This document shows positions 7,211 through 16,154 of a stretch of DNA of 33,330 bases, piece after piece. Positions within the stretch are counted from its first letter, which is position 1; every line of letters starts with the position of its first letter. The stretch lies in assembly GCA_016932675.1 (NCBI GenBank), contig JAFGCK010000112.1, positions 1 to 33,330 of the forward strand. Reading direction: 5' to 3'. The notes beneath the pieces were generated by a model, which worked only from the letters and a program-made list of their open reading frames with translations, did not search any database and had not been told where the DNA came from. Made by a program: the position numbers and the translations under genes. The DNA comes from Methanosarcinaceae archaeon (GTDB lineage Archaea; Halobacteriota; Methanosarcinia; Methanosarcinales; Methanosarcinaceae).

Positions 7211-8124
7211 CTATTTACCGACATCCTTTTCATTTTCAGGTTCTGACAAAACTGCAGGGCATGTATATTCCTTTAAGGAACACTCCTCGAACTCGATCTC
7301 AAGTGTTGCATGCCTGATATCATATTTTTTCAGTTTATGCTTTAATCGCCTTTTCAATTTTTCCACTTCAGACATATCCTTTTCAAGGGTGAATATGTGA
7401 GCATTCAGAGCATTGACATGAGAGTTCAGACTCCATAGGTGAACGTGGTGAACCCCTTCCACCCCTTGGTGTTCTCAATATCGGATATCACATTTTCTAT
7501 ATTGATGTCATTAGGAACGAATTCCATCAGTATCCAAAGACATTCCCTGATAACAGGAATCGAGGTCAGCATTATAAAAAAGGCTATTAGCACACTAAGG
7601 ACGAGGTCTACTATTACCTGCCCGGTGAAGTATATCCAGACCGATGCAACAATAACGGCCACAGAAGAAAAGGTGTCTGTAAGCACATGCAAAAAAGCAC
7701 TCTGCACGTTCAGGTCATGACTTCCGTGCAGTATAAAGGCCACATAAACGTTTACCGCAAGACCTGTCAATGCAACAATAAGCATCATGGTACTCTCAAC
7801 AGGCTCAGGTTTGAGGGACCTTTGATATGCCTCCAGAATTATCCACAGACCAACCCCTATCAATAAAAGACCGTTTAGTAAAGCAGCAAATATCTCCACC
7901 CGATGGTAACCAAAGGTACGGGTAAGTGTTGGTTCCAGACTTCGTGAGATCCTGATAGCACCTAAAGATACCAATAACGAGAACACATCCCTTAACATGT
8001 GTCCTGCATCTCCCAGGAGGGACAGGGAGCCTGAGAGGACACCACCAACCACTTCCACGATGAAGAATACAGAGACTAAAAAGATAGCGATCTTCAGCGA
8101 ACGTTCAGGATCAAGACTTTTCAT
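7211..8124 (-). pseudogene. Cation diffusion facilitator (CzcD-like), split by a single-base frameshift
   Basis: Two minus-strand frames together make one CDF transporter of about 304 residues, a normal family length. The 232-codon first part (8124-7426) has the transmembrane region with GDAGHMLRDVFSLL (TM2 metal-site His/Asp) and FLHVLTDTFSS (TM5 His/Asp). The second part (7462-7211) carries the cytoplasmic domain GVHHVHLWSLNSHVNALNAHIF. They join as ...ENTKG/VEGVHH... if one G is added to the G4 run at 7462-7465. As written the protein loses its C-terminal domain. This can be a true mutation, phase variation in a short run, or a sequencing error. CDF proteins export Zn2+, Co2+ or similar ions. 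A TATA-like TATATAG at 8151-8157 is only about 28 bases from the ATG, suggesting an almost leaderless mRNA. Confidence 0.85.
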
Positions 8125-8473
8125 TACTGCCAGATATCAGCGAAGTTAACTATATAGCCTTTGGACAACGATAATACCTTTGACGAATCCTGACCCACCG
8201 GCCCCGGGTCCGGATCATATCTGAAATGGAATATCGTGCACGATTTTCCCGGATATCCCGTTCAACGAATATTTTGCATCATGAATCTTATACCAATGTT
8301 CGATCCAAGGACAGCACCACAGGAAAAATGCTGATAAGATATCCAGGTCCCTGATTAGATTTTACTGGTACATACTAAACAAATTATTGATATCTCGGAT
8401 TCACTTTTAAACTATGAGACACATATGTCAGATATAGGCAAAAACGTCTGTTATCCATACAGGGAGGAATCAT
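8125..8473. other. Divergent intergenic region
   Basis: This separates the CDF gene (-) from the GerW-like gene (+). It holds a TATA-like element for the CDF gene (8151-8157), an imperfect GC-rich palindrome CCGG-CCCCGGGT-CCGG at 8198-8213 in otherwise AT-rich DNA, and CTTTTAAAC (8406-8414), a possible TATA for the GerW-like gene. No gene seen. Confidence 0.45.
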
Positions 8474-9037
8474 ATGGGCATAGAAGATCTGATGAAGGAG
8501 ATCGCAGGCGAGAACCAGAGCATAATAAATTCAAAGACATTGCTCGGAGAACCGTTCACCTGGGCCGGAAAAACAGTAATGCCAGTCATTAAGGTTTCTG
8601 CAGGGTACGGAAGTGCCGGCGGGGAACGGAAAAAGGAAACAAGCCACGGCTTTGCCGGAGCAGGATATACGGGTGTCAACATGGAACCCATTGCTTTTGT
8701 GGTCATATCTGACGAAGATGTCAGGCTGCTAAGCATAACAGGAAAACACCGGTATAGCAGTGTTATCGACCTGATCCCGGAGGTCGCAAGCAAGATACCT
8801 GAAGCCGTGGATAGAGCGAAGGAAGCAAGCAGCGGGGTTGCTGAAAAGGCCAGACAAAGGACAGAGAGAGCAGGCAAACTGATCAGAGAGAAAGGGGCCG
8901 CCTTAAGGAGGGGGGATAAAGAAGAGACGAAGGTCCCTGAAGAAAAGATAGTCGAAGAAGAGAAAGAGGTCGTGGGGACTGCAGAAGAAACGGAAACGGG
9001 AAGTGCACGTGGCAAATGGGGCGGGTCATCAAAATAA
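8474..9037 (+). CDS. GerW/YtfJ-family protein with charged C-terminal tail
   Basis: A 187-residue protein. Residues 1-100 match the GerW (YtfJ) family, first known from Bacillus spores: GEPFTWAGKTVMPVIKVSAGYGSAGGE, the Gly-rich SHGFAGAGYTGVN and EPIAFVVISDEDVRLL follow the family order. Methanogens do not sporulate, so the archaeal role is unknown. After residue 100 the chain becomes helical and strongly charged (KAR-R-ERAGKLIREKGAALRRGDKEE, then Glu/Lys-rich), probably a coiled or disordered tail not found in short bacterial members. GGAGG at 8463-8467 lies 6 bases before the ATG. It stands alone between two long intergenic regions. Confidence 0.8.
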   Translation: MGIEDLMKEIAGENQSIINSKTLLGEPFTWAGKTVMPVIKVSAGYGSAGGERKKETSHGFAGAGYTGVNMEPIAFVVISDEDVRLLSITGKHRYSSVIDLIPEVASKIPEAVDRAKEASSGVAEKARQRTERAGKLIREKGAALRRGDKEETKVPEEKIVEEEKEVVGTAEETETGSARGKWGGSSK

Positions 9038-9741
9038 TTTTGAATGGAAGAATTAACTGGTTCCATTAAGTGGGAGAGAAGATAGTACAGGACATCTGGA
9101 GCTTCATCAGTCACTGCCAGTGCTTTTTACAGATATGTTGCAATATGGACATGCATTGAATAGCTTGTCATTCACACTTTGCCATCCTCTTTTGAACAAA
9201 ATTCCGAATGCCACTTCAGATAAGGTATTCGTAGACAATCGGGAAAATAACTGTAAACAGGTTTTCCTGTCCATCAACTAATAGTGGCCGGAAACATCCA
9301 CATGGGATATCCACACAGGATGGTCTCATGGACAGATGATCCTGATATACTCTGAAATAAGTGTTTAAATTAAGTGTTCTTAGATACACGACCAGGGTCA
9401 GAAAAGCATCATGATCGCATCATTGTCTCTTTATAGTTATGCTGTAGGGGCAAATAAGACATTTCTTCAATATAAAAAAATATAAGAACCAGATAGGGAT
9501 ATTAATAAAAAAAGAGCAATAAAAATAAATGAACCTGATCCTGATATAGAAAACACTAAATATTTTTGGATATTGGATTTAACTCTATGATAGTGAATAA
9601 TTAGTTTTATATACAGAAAATGCAATTGGGGTCTTCTAAAATTGATATCATTGAAATTATTTAGCGATTGCACTTTAAAAATTGCTTCAATTGTTTTATG
9701 ATCAGTTTTCCACACAGGATCTGGATCAAAAGGGAGTATAC
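9038..9741. other. Long intergenic region (about 700 bases)
   Basis: AT-rich DNA with no convincing gene. Candidate TATA elements for the decarboxylase are GTTTTATATAC (9604-9614) and CTTTAAAAA (9673-9681). A minus-strand open frame (9467-9715) is low-complexity and hydrophobic at its end and has no family look. No inverted repeats or RNA gene recognised. Confidence 0.4.
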
Positions 9742-10914
9742 ATGAAAAAAGAAGAGTACAGGTTCCCTCTGGAAGAATACATCTCCAGCAGGGATTTTAA
9801 AAGGATCAAAAGCTTTTCCAGGGACAAGGAAACGCCTTTGCTGATAGTTGACGTAGAAAAGATCGGGAATATCTACGATCAGATAACCGAGAACATGCCT
9901 TTTGTAAAGATCTACTATGCGGTCAAGGCAAACCCTATGGATGAGGTTATCACCATACTCAGGGACAGAGGATCTAACTTTGATGTGGCAACTATCTACG
10001 AGGTCGACCAGCTGCTACGACTCGGGATCGAACCTGAGCGTATAAGCTACGGGAACACCATAAAGAAAGAGAAGGATATAGCCTATGCCTATGAAAAGGG
10101 AATACGACTCTTTGTCACAGATTCGGATAATGACCTGAAGAAGCTTGCCAGAAATGCACCGGGATCAAGGGTGTTTTTCCGTGTGCTCACAGAAAGTGAT
10201 GGGGCAGACTGGCCGCTTTCCCGCAAATTCGGTGCCCACCCGGACATAATCTACAAGCTGATACTGAAATCCCACTCACTTGGCCTGGAACCCTACGGCC
10301 TGTCTTTCCATGTCGGTTCCCAGCAACGGGATATAGGCCAATGGGATAACGCACTCTCCAAATGCAAATACCTTTTCACAGCAGCAGCTGAAAAGGGCAT
10401 ACAGCTCAAGATGATAAACCTTGGTGGAGGTTTCCCTGCAAAGTACCTGTCCCCGGCCAATGAGCTTGAGACCTATGCCCACGAAATATACCGCTTTTTG
10501 CAGGAGGATTTCGGAGAGGATCTGCCGGAGATCATCATTGAACCCGGAAGGTCCCTGACAGCTGATGCGGGGATCATAGTCAGTGAGATCGTTTTGATAT
10601 CTAAGAAGTCCAGACTGAATCAGTACAAGTGGGTCTACCTTGACATCGGCAAGTTTGGCGGCCTTATCGAGACACTCGATGAGTGTATCAAATACCCCAT
10701 TTACTGTGAGAAAAAAGGATATGCTGAAGAGGTCATCCTCGCCGGCCCCACATGCGACAGCATGGACATACTCTACGAGGACCACAAGTACACGTTCCCC
10801 CACACCATGAAAGAAGGGAACCGCGTCTATATTTTCACTACAGGAGCTTATACCCAGAGTTATTGTTCCGTGGCATTCAATGGTTTCCCCCCGCTGAAAG
10901 CCTATGTGATCTGA
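9742..10914 (+). CDS. Ornithine/lysine decarboxylase, PLP fold type III
   Basis: A 390-residue alanine-racemase-fold decarboxylase. YYAVKANP places the PLP-binding lysine at residue 62. SYGNTIKK, SFHVGSQQRDIGQWDNAL, the phosphate-binding glycine loop NLGGGFPA, IEPGRSL and the CDSMDILY motif (catalytic Cys of the partner subunit) all match bacterial and eukaryotic ornithine decarboxylases rather than diaminopimelate decarboxylase. It should make putrescine from ornithine, possibly cadaverine from lysine. Most euryarchaea obtain polyamines through pyruvoyl arginine decarboxylase, so acquisition from bacteria is plausible. The ATG at 9742 has AAGGGAG about 7 bases upstream; a TTG further upstream adds 20 non-conserved residues and is not used. 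Confidence 0.88.
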   Translation: MKKEEYRFPLEEYISSRDFKRIKSFSRDKETPLLIVDVEKIGNIYDQITENMPFVKIYYAVKANPMDEVITILRDRGSNFDVATIYEVDQLLRLGIEPERISYGNTIKKEKDIAYAYEKGIRLFVTDSDNDLKKLARNAPGSRVFFRVLTESDGADWPLSRKFGAHPDIIYKLILKSHSLGLEPYGLSFHVGSQQRDIGQWDNALSKCKYLFTAAAEKGIQLKMINLGGGFPAKYLSPANELETYAHEIYRFLQEDFGEDLPEIIIEPGRSLTADAGIIVSEIVLISKKSRLNQYKWVYLDIGKFGGLIETLDECIKYPIYCEKKGYAEEVILAGPTCDSMDILYEDHKYTFPHTMKEGNRVYIFTTGAYTQSYCSVAFNGFPPLKAYVI

Positions 10915-10939
10915 AGGGGCCTGTGCCCCTTTACTTTTG
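10914..10939 (+). terminator. Hairpin terminator of the decarboxylase gene
   Basis: AAGGGGC (10914-10920), loop CTGT and GCCCCTT (10925-10931) form a perfect 7-bp stem followed by TTACTTTT. It begins at the last base of the stop codon. The shape is that of a bacterial Rho-independent terminator; archaea need only a U-run, so the stem may be inherited with the gene. Confidence 0.7.
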
Positions 10940-11083
10940 AACGGAACAGCGGCAAAAGTACCTGGGGCGCGAAAGCTCAGCCAGTGAATTAAATACTGTA
11001 CTTTTCAGATGACATGTCTTCTCTGGGGTTACACCTGTCCACCATTATAATTATTATATAAGGGTCTCTACATCGACAATTTT

Positions 11084-11843
11084 TTAGTATTCCTTGTAGA
11101 CGCCTTCCCCTGCAACAATCTCTCCATATACAGCAGTCCATCCATCCTGTGGGCCGGAAAACTGGATGTCGATAATTTCAGCATAATCATTTGATTGCTA
11201 TCCCCCGGTCCACCAGCTATTCCTGCCATCCAGATAGATGGATATTTCTACATTGGCATGGGGAACTGTCTCATATTCTGCATATAGCATGCTTTCGTAA
11301 GTGTAAACATCATCAAAGTACCAGTACTTACCTGCATCCACAGACGTTACTTCATATTTTGGACTGAGGACCATTTCATTCCTTATGGGATCTACGGTAT
11401 CCAGTTCATGGTAGACAGATACCATTGTTCCAAAGTCAGCTGAAAAAGGCAGCCTGGTGGGTGGTTTGACTTCTTTATTCTTTAAGGAAAGCATTAGTCC
11501 GTGCTCTGTATCTACCAGTACATACTCCCATGAGGGATCATCTTCATTGAAATTACTATCAATTATATCCTGGCCGATGGAAGATGTATTATTATGCACC
11601 GGAAGCGGAATATACAGTGTGACACTGCAGGACGGCATCTGTGACTATACGAACATCGTAGTCTATGTTGCTCTGAAAAGTGTTCTCATACATTTTCCTG
11701 TTGCGTTGATCTATCCACATGGACAACAAAGCAACAGATATGACCAGAAATACCACAAAACCAATGATTATTTTATATCGGGTCCTCAAAATGAACCATC
11801 CTGCAAATCTATCTAACTTCTGTTCATAAATAACCTTCTGCAT
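11084..11843 (-). pseudogene. Membrane-anchored extracytoplasmic protein, with frameshift and in-frame UAG
   Basis: The first frame (11843-11592) encodes a cytoplasmic N-terminus, one hydrophobic segment (about residues 23-43, YKIIIGFVVFLVISVALLSM) and the start of an outside domain (NIDYDVRIVTDAV). A second frame, one base out of step, carries on from about 11640 with SVTLYIPLPVHNNTSSIGQDII down to SWWTGG, then TAG at 11198-11200. The same frame continues for 37 more codons of normal composition (NDYAEIIDIQFSGPQDGWTA... GVYKEY) to a TAA at 11084-11086. One G-to-A change of a TGG would create that TAG. With two lesions it is best called a pseudogene, but pyrrolysine insertion at UAG is a real possibility in this group. 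I do not recognise a named family; it looks like a methanosarcinal secreted beta-rich domain. Confidence 0.65.
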
Positions 11844-12177
11844 CTGTTAAAAACAAAAGCTATTCCTTAATTATGGGATTCAATCATCTCATTCTTGAAT
11901 CATATGAAAAACAGTCAAAAATATACCCTGCTCCTTTTATTTCCTGTTATTTATCGCTTTCCCTTTCTATTACTAATTCCCCGACGTAATCAAAATCAAT
12001 ATCAGCTAAAGCAAGTTGCATATAACTACTTCCCATATTATTTTAGCTCTCTTTTACTTTTGATAGCTTATCCTGTCCTATAACTTCAAATCATTTCGGA
12101 CCTTAGATGACTTATAAATATAACGTGAATTCATATTGCTTATAATGATATCCAGAAACAAGACAAACGGGCAAAAT
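11844..12177. other. Divergent intergenic region with promoter
   Basis: GACTTATAAATATAAC (12109-12124) is a strong TATA-type element facing the DUF3160 gene. A plus-strand open frame (11895-12083) encodes a Leu/Tyr-rich hydrophobic peptide without a ribosome-binding site; I do not call it. No other features seen. Confidence 0.45.
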
Positions 12178-14442
12178 ATGCAGGTAAAATCAATAAAATT
12201 CTTTCCATTAGCGATTCTTATATTCATTGCTATGTTCACCGGGGGGTGTGTAGAAGATGCCGATACTTCTGACAACACAGATGAAACTACGGACGAAGCA
12301 GCGTTGCTGTCAACTGAAGAGGTGACAATAGGTAAACCCGAAGGTGAGGAAATGTTCTTCGGACAATACTATCACCTTGAACCACTGAATATACGAGTTC
12401 AGGCAGCGCAATACGAACTACCCCTTAAGACTCAGGAAATAGCGAATTATGATGATTTTGTATCCACGATCCCACTTAATGAAAATGCGGTGCAGAAGCT
12501 GCAAAAGAATGGTTTTGTGGTCATAGATGATCCCTTCGACCCCCAAGAAGAGATCATCACCGACATGTACGAAACCCTTGAAGACGAAGAAATACCCATA
12601 TTCATTAGTTCTGACTCACTACTGCACCTGTATCACATCCAGTTCGATGAGACATTGAAACGCATCGAGGAAAAAGAGTTCTACAATACAATCTGGGAAA
12701 TAAACTATGAACTGCTCCAAAGGTCCATTGGGGATTATGAGACATCCACAGGAGATACAAAGGAAGCCGCCCGCAGGAACATGGCCTATTTTGCAGTGAC
12801 CCTGAGCCTGCTTGGGCCGGACACTGAGCAGGTTGCAACCGATGATATCTATATGGAGGAAAATACAGGTAAGTTTACATCTGAAGAAGCGGACACATAC
12901 TCATTAGAGATCCCCGGGACCGTAAAAGAGGATGTTGAAGCAGAACTTGCACTCATAGAAGCCCATGGGGGCTTTTCCCTTTCACCCGTATTCCTTTATC
13001 AGGAAGATTATTCTCAGTATGTTCCGCGAGGGCATTATACATACTCTGAAAAACTGAAGAACTATTTCAAGGCCTTCATATGGCATGGCCGCATGAGCAT
13101 GTTGCTCAAAGGTGACCTGATAGAGTCTGCTGATCCAGAACAGGATGCCAGGATACAGACCATTGGAGCTTCTCTTATAGCCTCACACATGCAAGATGAT
13201 GCTCAGCTTATGGAAAAATGGGAGAGGATTTACTCAGTTACTGCATTCTATGTTGGATTTTCAGATGATCTGGGACCCTACGAATACATAGAAGCCCTTA
13301 ATTCTGTAATGGGAGGAAGCAAAACAATAGAAGGACTTGATATTGAAGCCTTGAAGGCAGAACTTGCAAAATACCGAAGCCCTGAAATATATGGGGGCAC
13401 CGGAAATATAGAAGCAGGACCCGGTCCGGAAGAACCTGGCATGACACTTGACAGAACAAAAGGCTTCAGGTTCATGGGCCAGCGGTTCATACCGGACTCC
13501 TACATGTTCCAGAACCTTGTATATCCTGCAGTAGATGGAAGGTTCATGCCTAAAAGCCTTGATGTGATGGCACTTCTGGGTTCAGAGAGGGCTTACGAAC
13601 ATCTGGAAGACCAGGGCGATGTTACAATTCCCGGCTACACGGAACAGTTTAATGGACTCCTGGATGAATTCAATGCCTTCAATAACTCTGACTGGACAAA
13701 GAACCTCTACTGGTCATGGCTCTATGCACTGCAACCCCTGATGAAGGATTACGGAAGCGGATATCCCACATTCATGCAGACCGAAGCGTGGCAGGACAAG
13801 CAGCTTACAACAAGCATGGCATCCTGGACAGAACTAAGGCATGATACGATCCTCTATGCCAAACAGAGCTATACTGTACTTACAAGCATGCCCATCGAGC
13901 CTGAAAAAAAAGAGGTCAGGGGTTATGTAGAACCTGTACCGGAATTCTACAACAGGTTACTCGCCCTTACACGCATGACAAACAGCGGCCTGGGAGAGAT
14001 GGATGTTCTTGATACCTATTCCACCAGTCGCCTGGAAAACCTGGAACTGGTACTTGAAAGACTGGTTGAGATATCCGGGAAGGAACTCCAAAACGAAGAA
14101 CTCTCAGAGGATGACTATGATTTCATTGAATCGTTTGGGGAAGAGCTTGAAGATGTTACAGGCAATGTCGAGAAGGACGCCCAGAAAACCACAATAGTGG
14201 CAGACGTGCATACTGACCCCAATTCCGGCAATGTTCTGGAAGAAGGTGTTGGGTATGTGGATATGATAGTAGTGGCCTATGAGTTACCCGACGGCAGGAT
14301 ACTTATTGGTGCTGGACCCGTTATGACACATTACGAGTTCGAGCAGCCCATGTCAGACAGGCTTACAGACGAGGCGTGGAGAGAGATGCTTGAAACCTCA
14401 CCACCTTCTAAAACAAAGTGGGCTTCATCTTTTTCTGCATAA
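12178..14442 (+). CDS. DUF3160-domain lipoprotein
   Basis: A large exported protein, 754 residues from ATG 12178. The N-terminus is a lipoprotein signal: positive MQVKSIK, hydrophobic FFPLAILIFIAMF and lipobox TGGC, so it should be membrane-anchored outside the cell. An acidic Asp/Thr linker follows (DADTSDNTDETTDE). The remainder matches DUF3160 proteins found in Methanosarcina and some bacteria: IPIFISSDSLLHLYHIQFDETLKRIEE near residue 140, GMTLDRTKGFRFMGQRFIPDSYMFQNLV in the middle and VADVHTDPNSGNVLEEGVGYVDMIV near the end. Function unknown. An alternative start at 12145 lies about 27 bases after the TATA box and would give a leaderless mRNA with 11 more residues; neither start has a strong ribosome-binding site. 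Confidence 0.85.
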   Translation: MQVKSIKFFPLAILIFIAMFTGGCVEDADTSDNTDETTDEAALLSTEEVTIGKPEGEEMFFGQYYHLEPLNIRVQAAQYELPLKTQEIANYDDFVSTIPLNENAVQKLQKNGFVVIDDPFDPQEEIITDMYETLEDEEIPIFISSDSLLHLYHIQFDETLKRIEEKEFYNTIWEINYELLQRSIGDYETSTGDTKEAARRNMAYFAVTLSLLGPDTEQVATDDIYMEENTGKFTSEEADTYSLEIPGTVKEDVEAELALIEAHGGFSLSPVFLYQEDYSQYVPRGHYTYSEKLKNYFKAFIWHGRMSMLLKGDLIESADPEQDARIQTIGASLIASHMQDDAQLMEKWERIYSVTAFYVGFSDDLGPYEYIEALNSVMGGSKTIEGLDIEALKAELAKYRSPEIYGGTGNIEAGPGPEEPGMTLDRTKGFRFMGQRFIPDSYMFQNLVYPAVDGRFMPKSLDVMALLGSERAYEHLEDQGDVTIPGYTEQFNGLLDEFNAFNNSDWTKNLYWSWLYALQPLMKDYGSGYPTFMQTEAWQDKQLTTSMASWTELRHDTILYAKQSYTVLTSMPIEPEKKEVRGYVEPVPEFYNRLLALTRMTNSGLGEMDVLDTYSTSRLENLELVLERLVEISGKELQNEELSEDDYDFIESFGEELEDVTGNVEKDAQKTTIVADVHTDPNSGNVLEEGVGYVDMIVVAYELPDGRILIGAGPVMTHYEFEQPMSDRLTDEAWREMLETSPPSKTKWASSFSA

Positions 14443-14686
14443 TGGATACAAGAAGAAGAAGAAGAAGACAGGTTTCATAATCTGTGGATGCTGGATACTG
14501 GTACAGGATGATGAGGCAGGCTCACGATAATGGATGTCAGAACAAAGGAGTCCTGGCAGTCCCGGAAACAAGTGCCGGAATGAACGATTTTTACAATGTT
14601 GCGAGTACGCGTATTTGATCTTTACTAATCATTACGACCCTGATCATTTCATGTATAGTGCTCCCGGAAATTTTGTAAATATCAAT
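14443..14686. other. Intergenic region with (GAA)n run
   Basis: AGAAGAAGAAGAAGAAGA at 14451-14468 is a short trinucleotide repeat just after the DUF3160 stop. The rest holds no gene I can support. It leads into the 32-bp phased repeats. Confidence 0.5.
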
Positions 14687-14814
14687 TGCAGGTTGTAATA
14701 TTTAAATAAGTACTTAATTAACAATTGTAATCGCTGAAAAATGCTCAAACTGCAGATTGTAATAGTCAAATTTAGATAAAATCGCAGGTTATAATCGTCA
14801 ATTTTATCTGATTT
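14687..14814 (+). repeat. Four degenerate 32-bp phased repeats upstream of the DUF4143 ATPase
   Basis: Units start at 14687, 14719, 14751 and 14783, exactly 32 bases apart, each carrying a form of TGCAG(A/G)TTGTAATCGTCAA in its first 19 bases; the remainder of each unit is AT-rich and varies. The ATTGTAAT core is present in units 2 and 3, and as GTTGTAAT and GTTATAAT in units 1 and 4. The last unit ends 20 bases before the ATPase ATG. The spacing is about three helical turns, so identical faces are presented to a protein. Candidate operator array or relic of a mobile element end. Confidence 0.6.
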
Positions 14815-14834
14815 AAGGAACAAGATAATTTATC

Positions 14835-16154
14835 ATGAAGCAAATGATAGTAAATGTACTGGAAAAGCAGAATCCATGGTGGTTTGGAAAATGTTTCAGT
14901 ACAGGCGTGCCTCGTCTTCAATATTATCCGCGTTTGTCTGTATATATGAGGACCGAAGAGATATTGTTGATACTTGGAGCAAGAAGAACTGGAAAGTCCA
15001 CTCTTATATATCAGCTGATCAGCAGTCTTGAACTTCCCGAAGATGAATCGGAATCAGTGCTGTATATTAATCTTGATGAGCCTGTGTTTCAGAGCCAGGC
15101 AAAGAGTCCTGATCTTCTTTCCGGCATAATTGAAGAACATATAGCTGCAACGAAAAAAGAAAAGTATTACATTTTCCTTGATGAGATCCAGAACTTTAAG
15201 TACTGGACACAGACGCTGAAAACATTATATGATACCGATAAACGCCTGAAATTCGTGCTGACAGGTTCCACGTCCTCCCTGCTCAGGAAAAATACGATCA
15301 CACGCCTCTCCGGAAGATATCTGGCCCTGACGGTCTTCCCATTGACTTTCCGCGAGTATCTGGATTTCAGGGGCATCAAAAAGCTGACATCAGCTGAAAA
15401 AAGACTTGAGTTCGAAGAATATCTAAGGCACGGGTCTTTCCCCAGGATCTCCCTGGAAGAAGATACCGTAATCAAAGAAGAGCTTCTGAAGAATTATTAT
15501 GAAACCATATACCTGAAGGATATAATCTTCCCTCATAAGCTGAGAAACAACAGGGATGTAATAAACCTGCTGTATTTCATCATCTCAAATGTCGGCAAAC
15601 CCTTTTCCTATAAGGGCATAGCAAGTGTCCTGGAAATATCGGCAGATACGGTAAAGGAGTATCTGGGCTATGCAGAGGACTCATACCTGCTATATTCCAT
15701 CAGCAAGTTCGATTATTCTCTCAGAAAACAGCTTGTAAACCCAAAGAAGCTCTATTGCCTTGACACAGGCCTTATAAACGCGGTATCTTTCAGTTTCTCG
15801 GAGAACTATGGCAGGCTGCTCGATAACCTTGTATTGATCGAACTCATCAGAAGACAAAGTGATGTCTACTACCACAAAGGGACATATGAATGTGATTTTC
15901 TTATAAAGGAGGATAACAGAATAACCTGTGCCATCCAGGTAACAAAGGAGCTTAATCTCGATAACAGAAAACGTGAGATTGAAGGTTTACTCGAAGCCAT
16001 GAGAACATACGATCTGCCTCAGGGCCTCATCCTCAACAGGGATACCGATGATCACATCGCGATCGACGGAAAGAAGATTATTGTGAAACCTGTATGGAAG
16101 TGGCTGCTTGAGTTGGAGACTGTTGCGGTGCAGGGTCAGGAGTTCACCGTTTGA
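14835..16154 (+). CDS. AAA ATPase with DUF4143 domain (AAA_14)
   Basis: A 439-residue member of the AAA_14/DUF4143 family, abundant in methanogens and anaerobes. Walker A is GARRTGKST (residues 48-56), Walker B YYIFLDEIQ and the sensor-1 strand FVLTGSTSSLL; SGRYLALTVFPLTFREYL is the family hallmark after it. A winged-helix-like part (YKGIASVLEISADTVKEYLGYAEDSYLLYSI) precedes the C-terminal PD-(D/E)XK-like DUF4143 region, where YYHKGTYECDFLIKEDNRITCAIQVTKEL shows D, and E/Q-V-x-K like residues of that nuclease fold. Family members are often variable and horizontally spread, but no cellular role is established. The gene appears monocistronic under the phased repeats. Confidence 0.9.
   Translation: MKQMIVNVLEKQNPWWFGKCFSTGVPRLQYYPRLSVYMRTEEILLILGARRTGKSTLIYQLISSLELPEDESESVLYINLDEPVFQSQAKSPDLLSGIIEEHIAATKKEKYYIFLDEIQNFKYWTQTLKTLYDTDKRLKFVLTGSTSSLLRKNTITRLSGRYLALTVFPLTFREYLDFRGIKKLTSAEKRLEFEEYLRHGSFPRISLEEDTVIKEELLKNYYETIYLKDIIFPHKLRNNRDVINLLYFIISNVGKPFSYKGIASVLEISADTVKEYLGYAEDSYLLYSISKFDYSLRKQLVNPKKLYCLDTGLINAVSFSFSENYGRLLDNLVLIELIRRQSDVYYHKGTYECDFLIKEDNRITCAIQVTKELNLDNRKREIEGLLEAMRTYDLPQGLILNRDTDDHIAIDGKKIIVKPVWKWLLELETVAVQGQEFTV

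Noticed and set aside
9467-9715. 82-codon minus-strand frame in the long intergenic region
   Set aside because: AT-rich low-complexity composition and it overlaps the decarboxylase promoter; no recognisable domain.
11895-12083. 62-codon Leu/Tyr-rich plus-strand frame
   Set aside because: TTG start, no ribosome-binding site, low-complexity hydrophobic product from T-rich DNA; no family resemblance.
14687-14814. CRISPR array reading of the 32-bp periodic repeats
   Set aside because: Repeats are too degenerate and there are no unique spacers separating identical repeats; no cas genes nearby.
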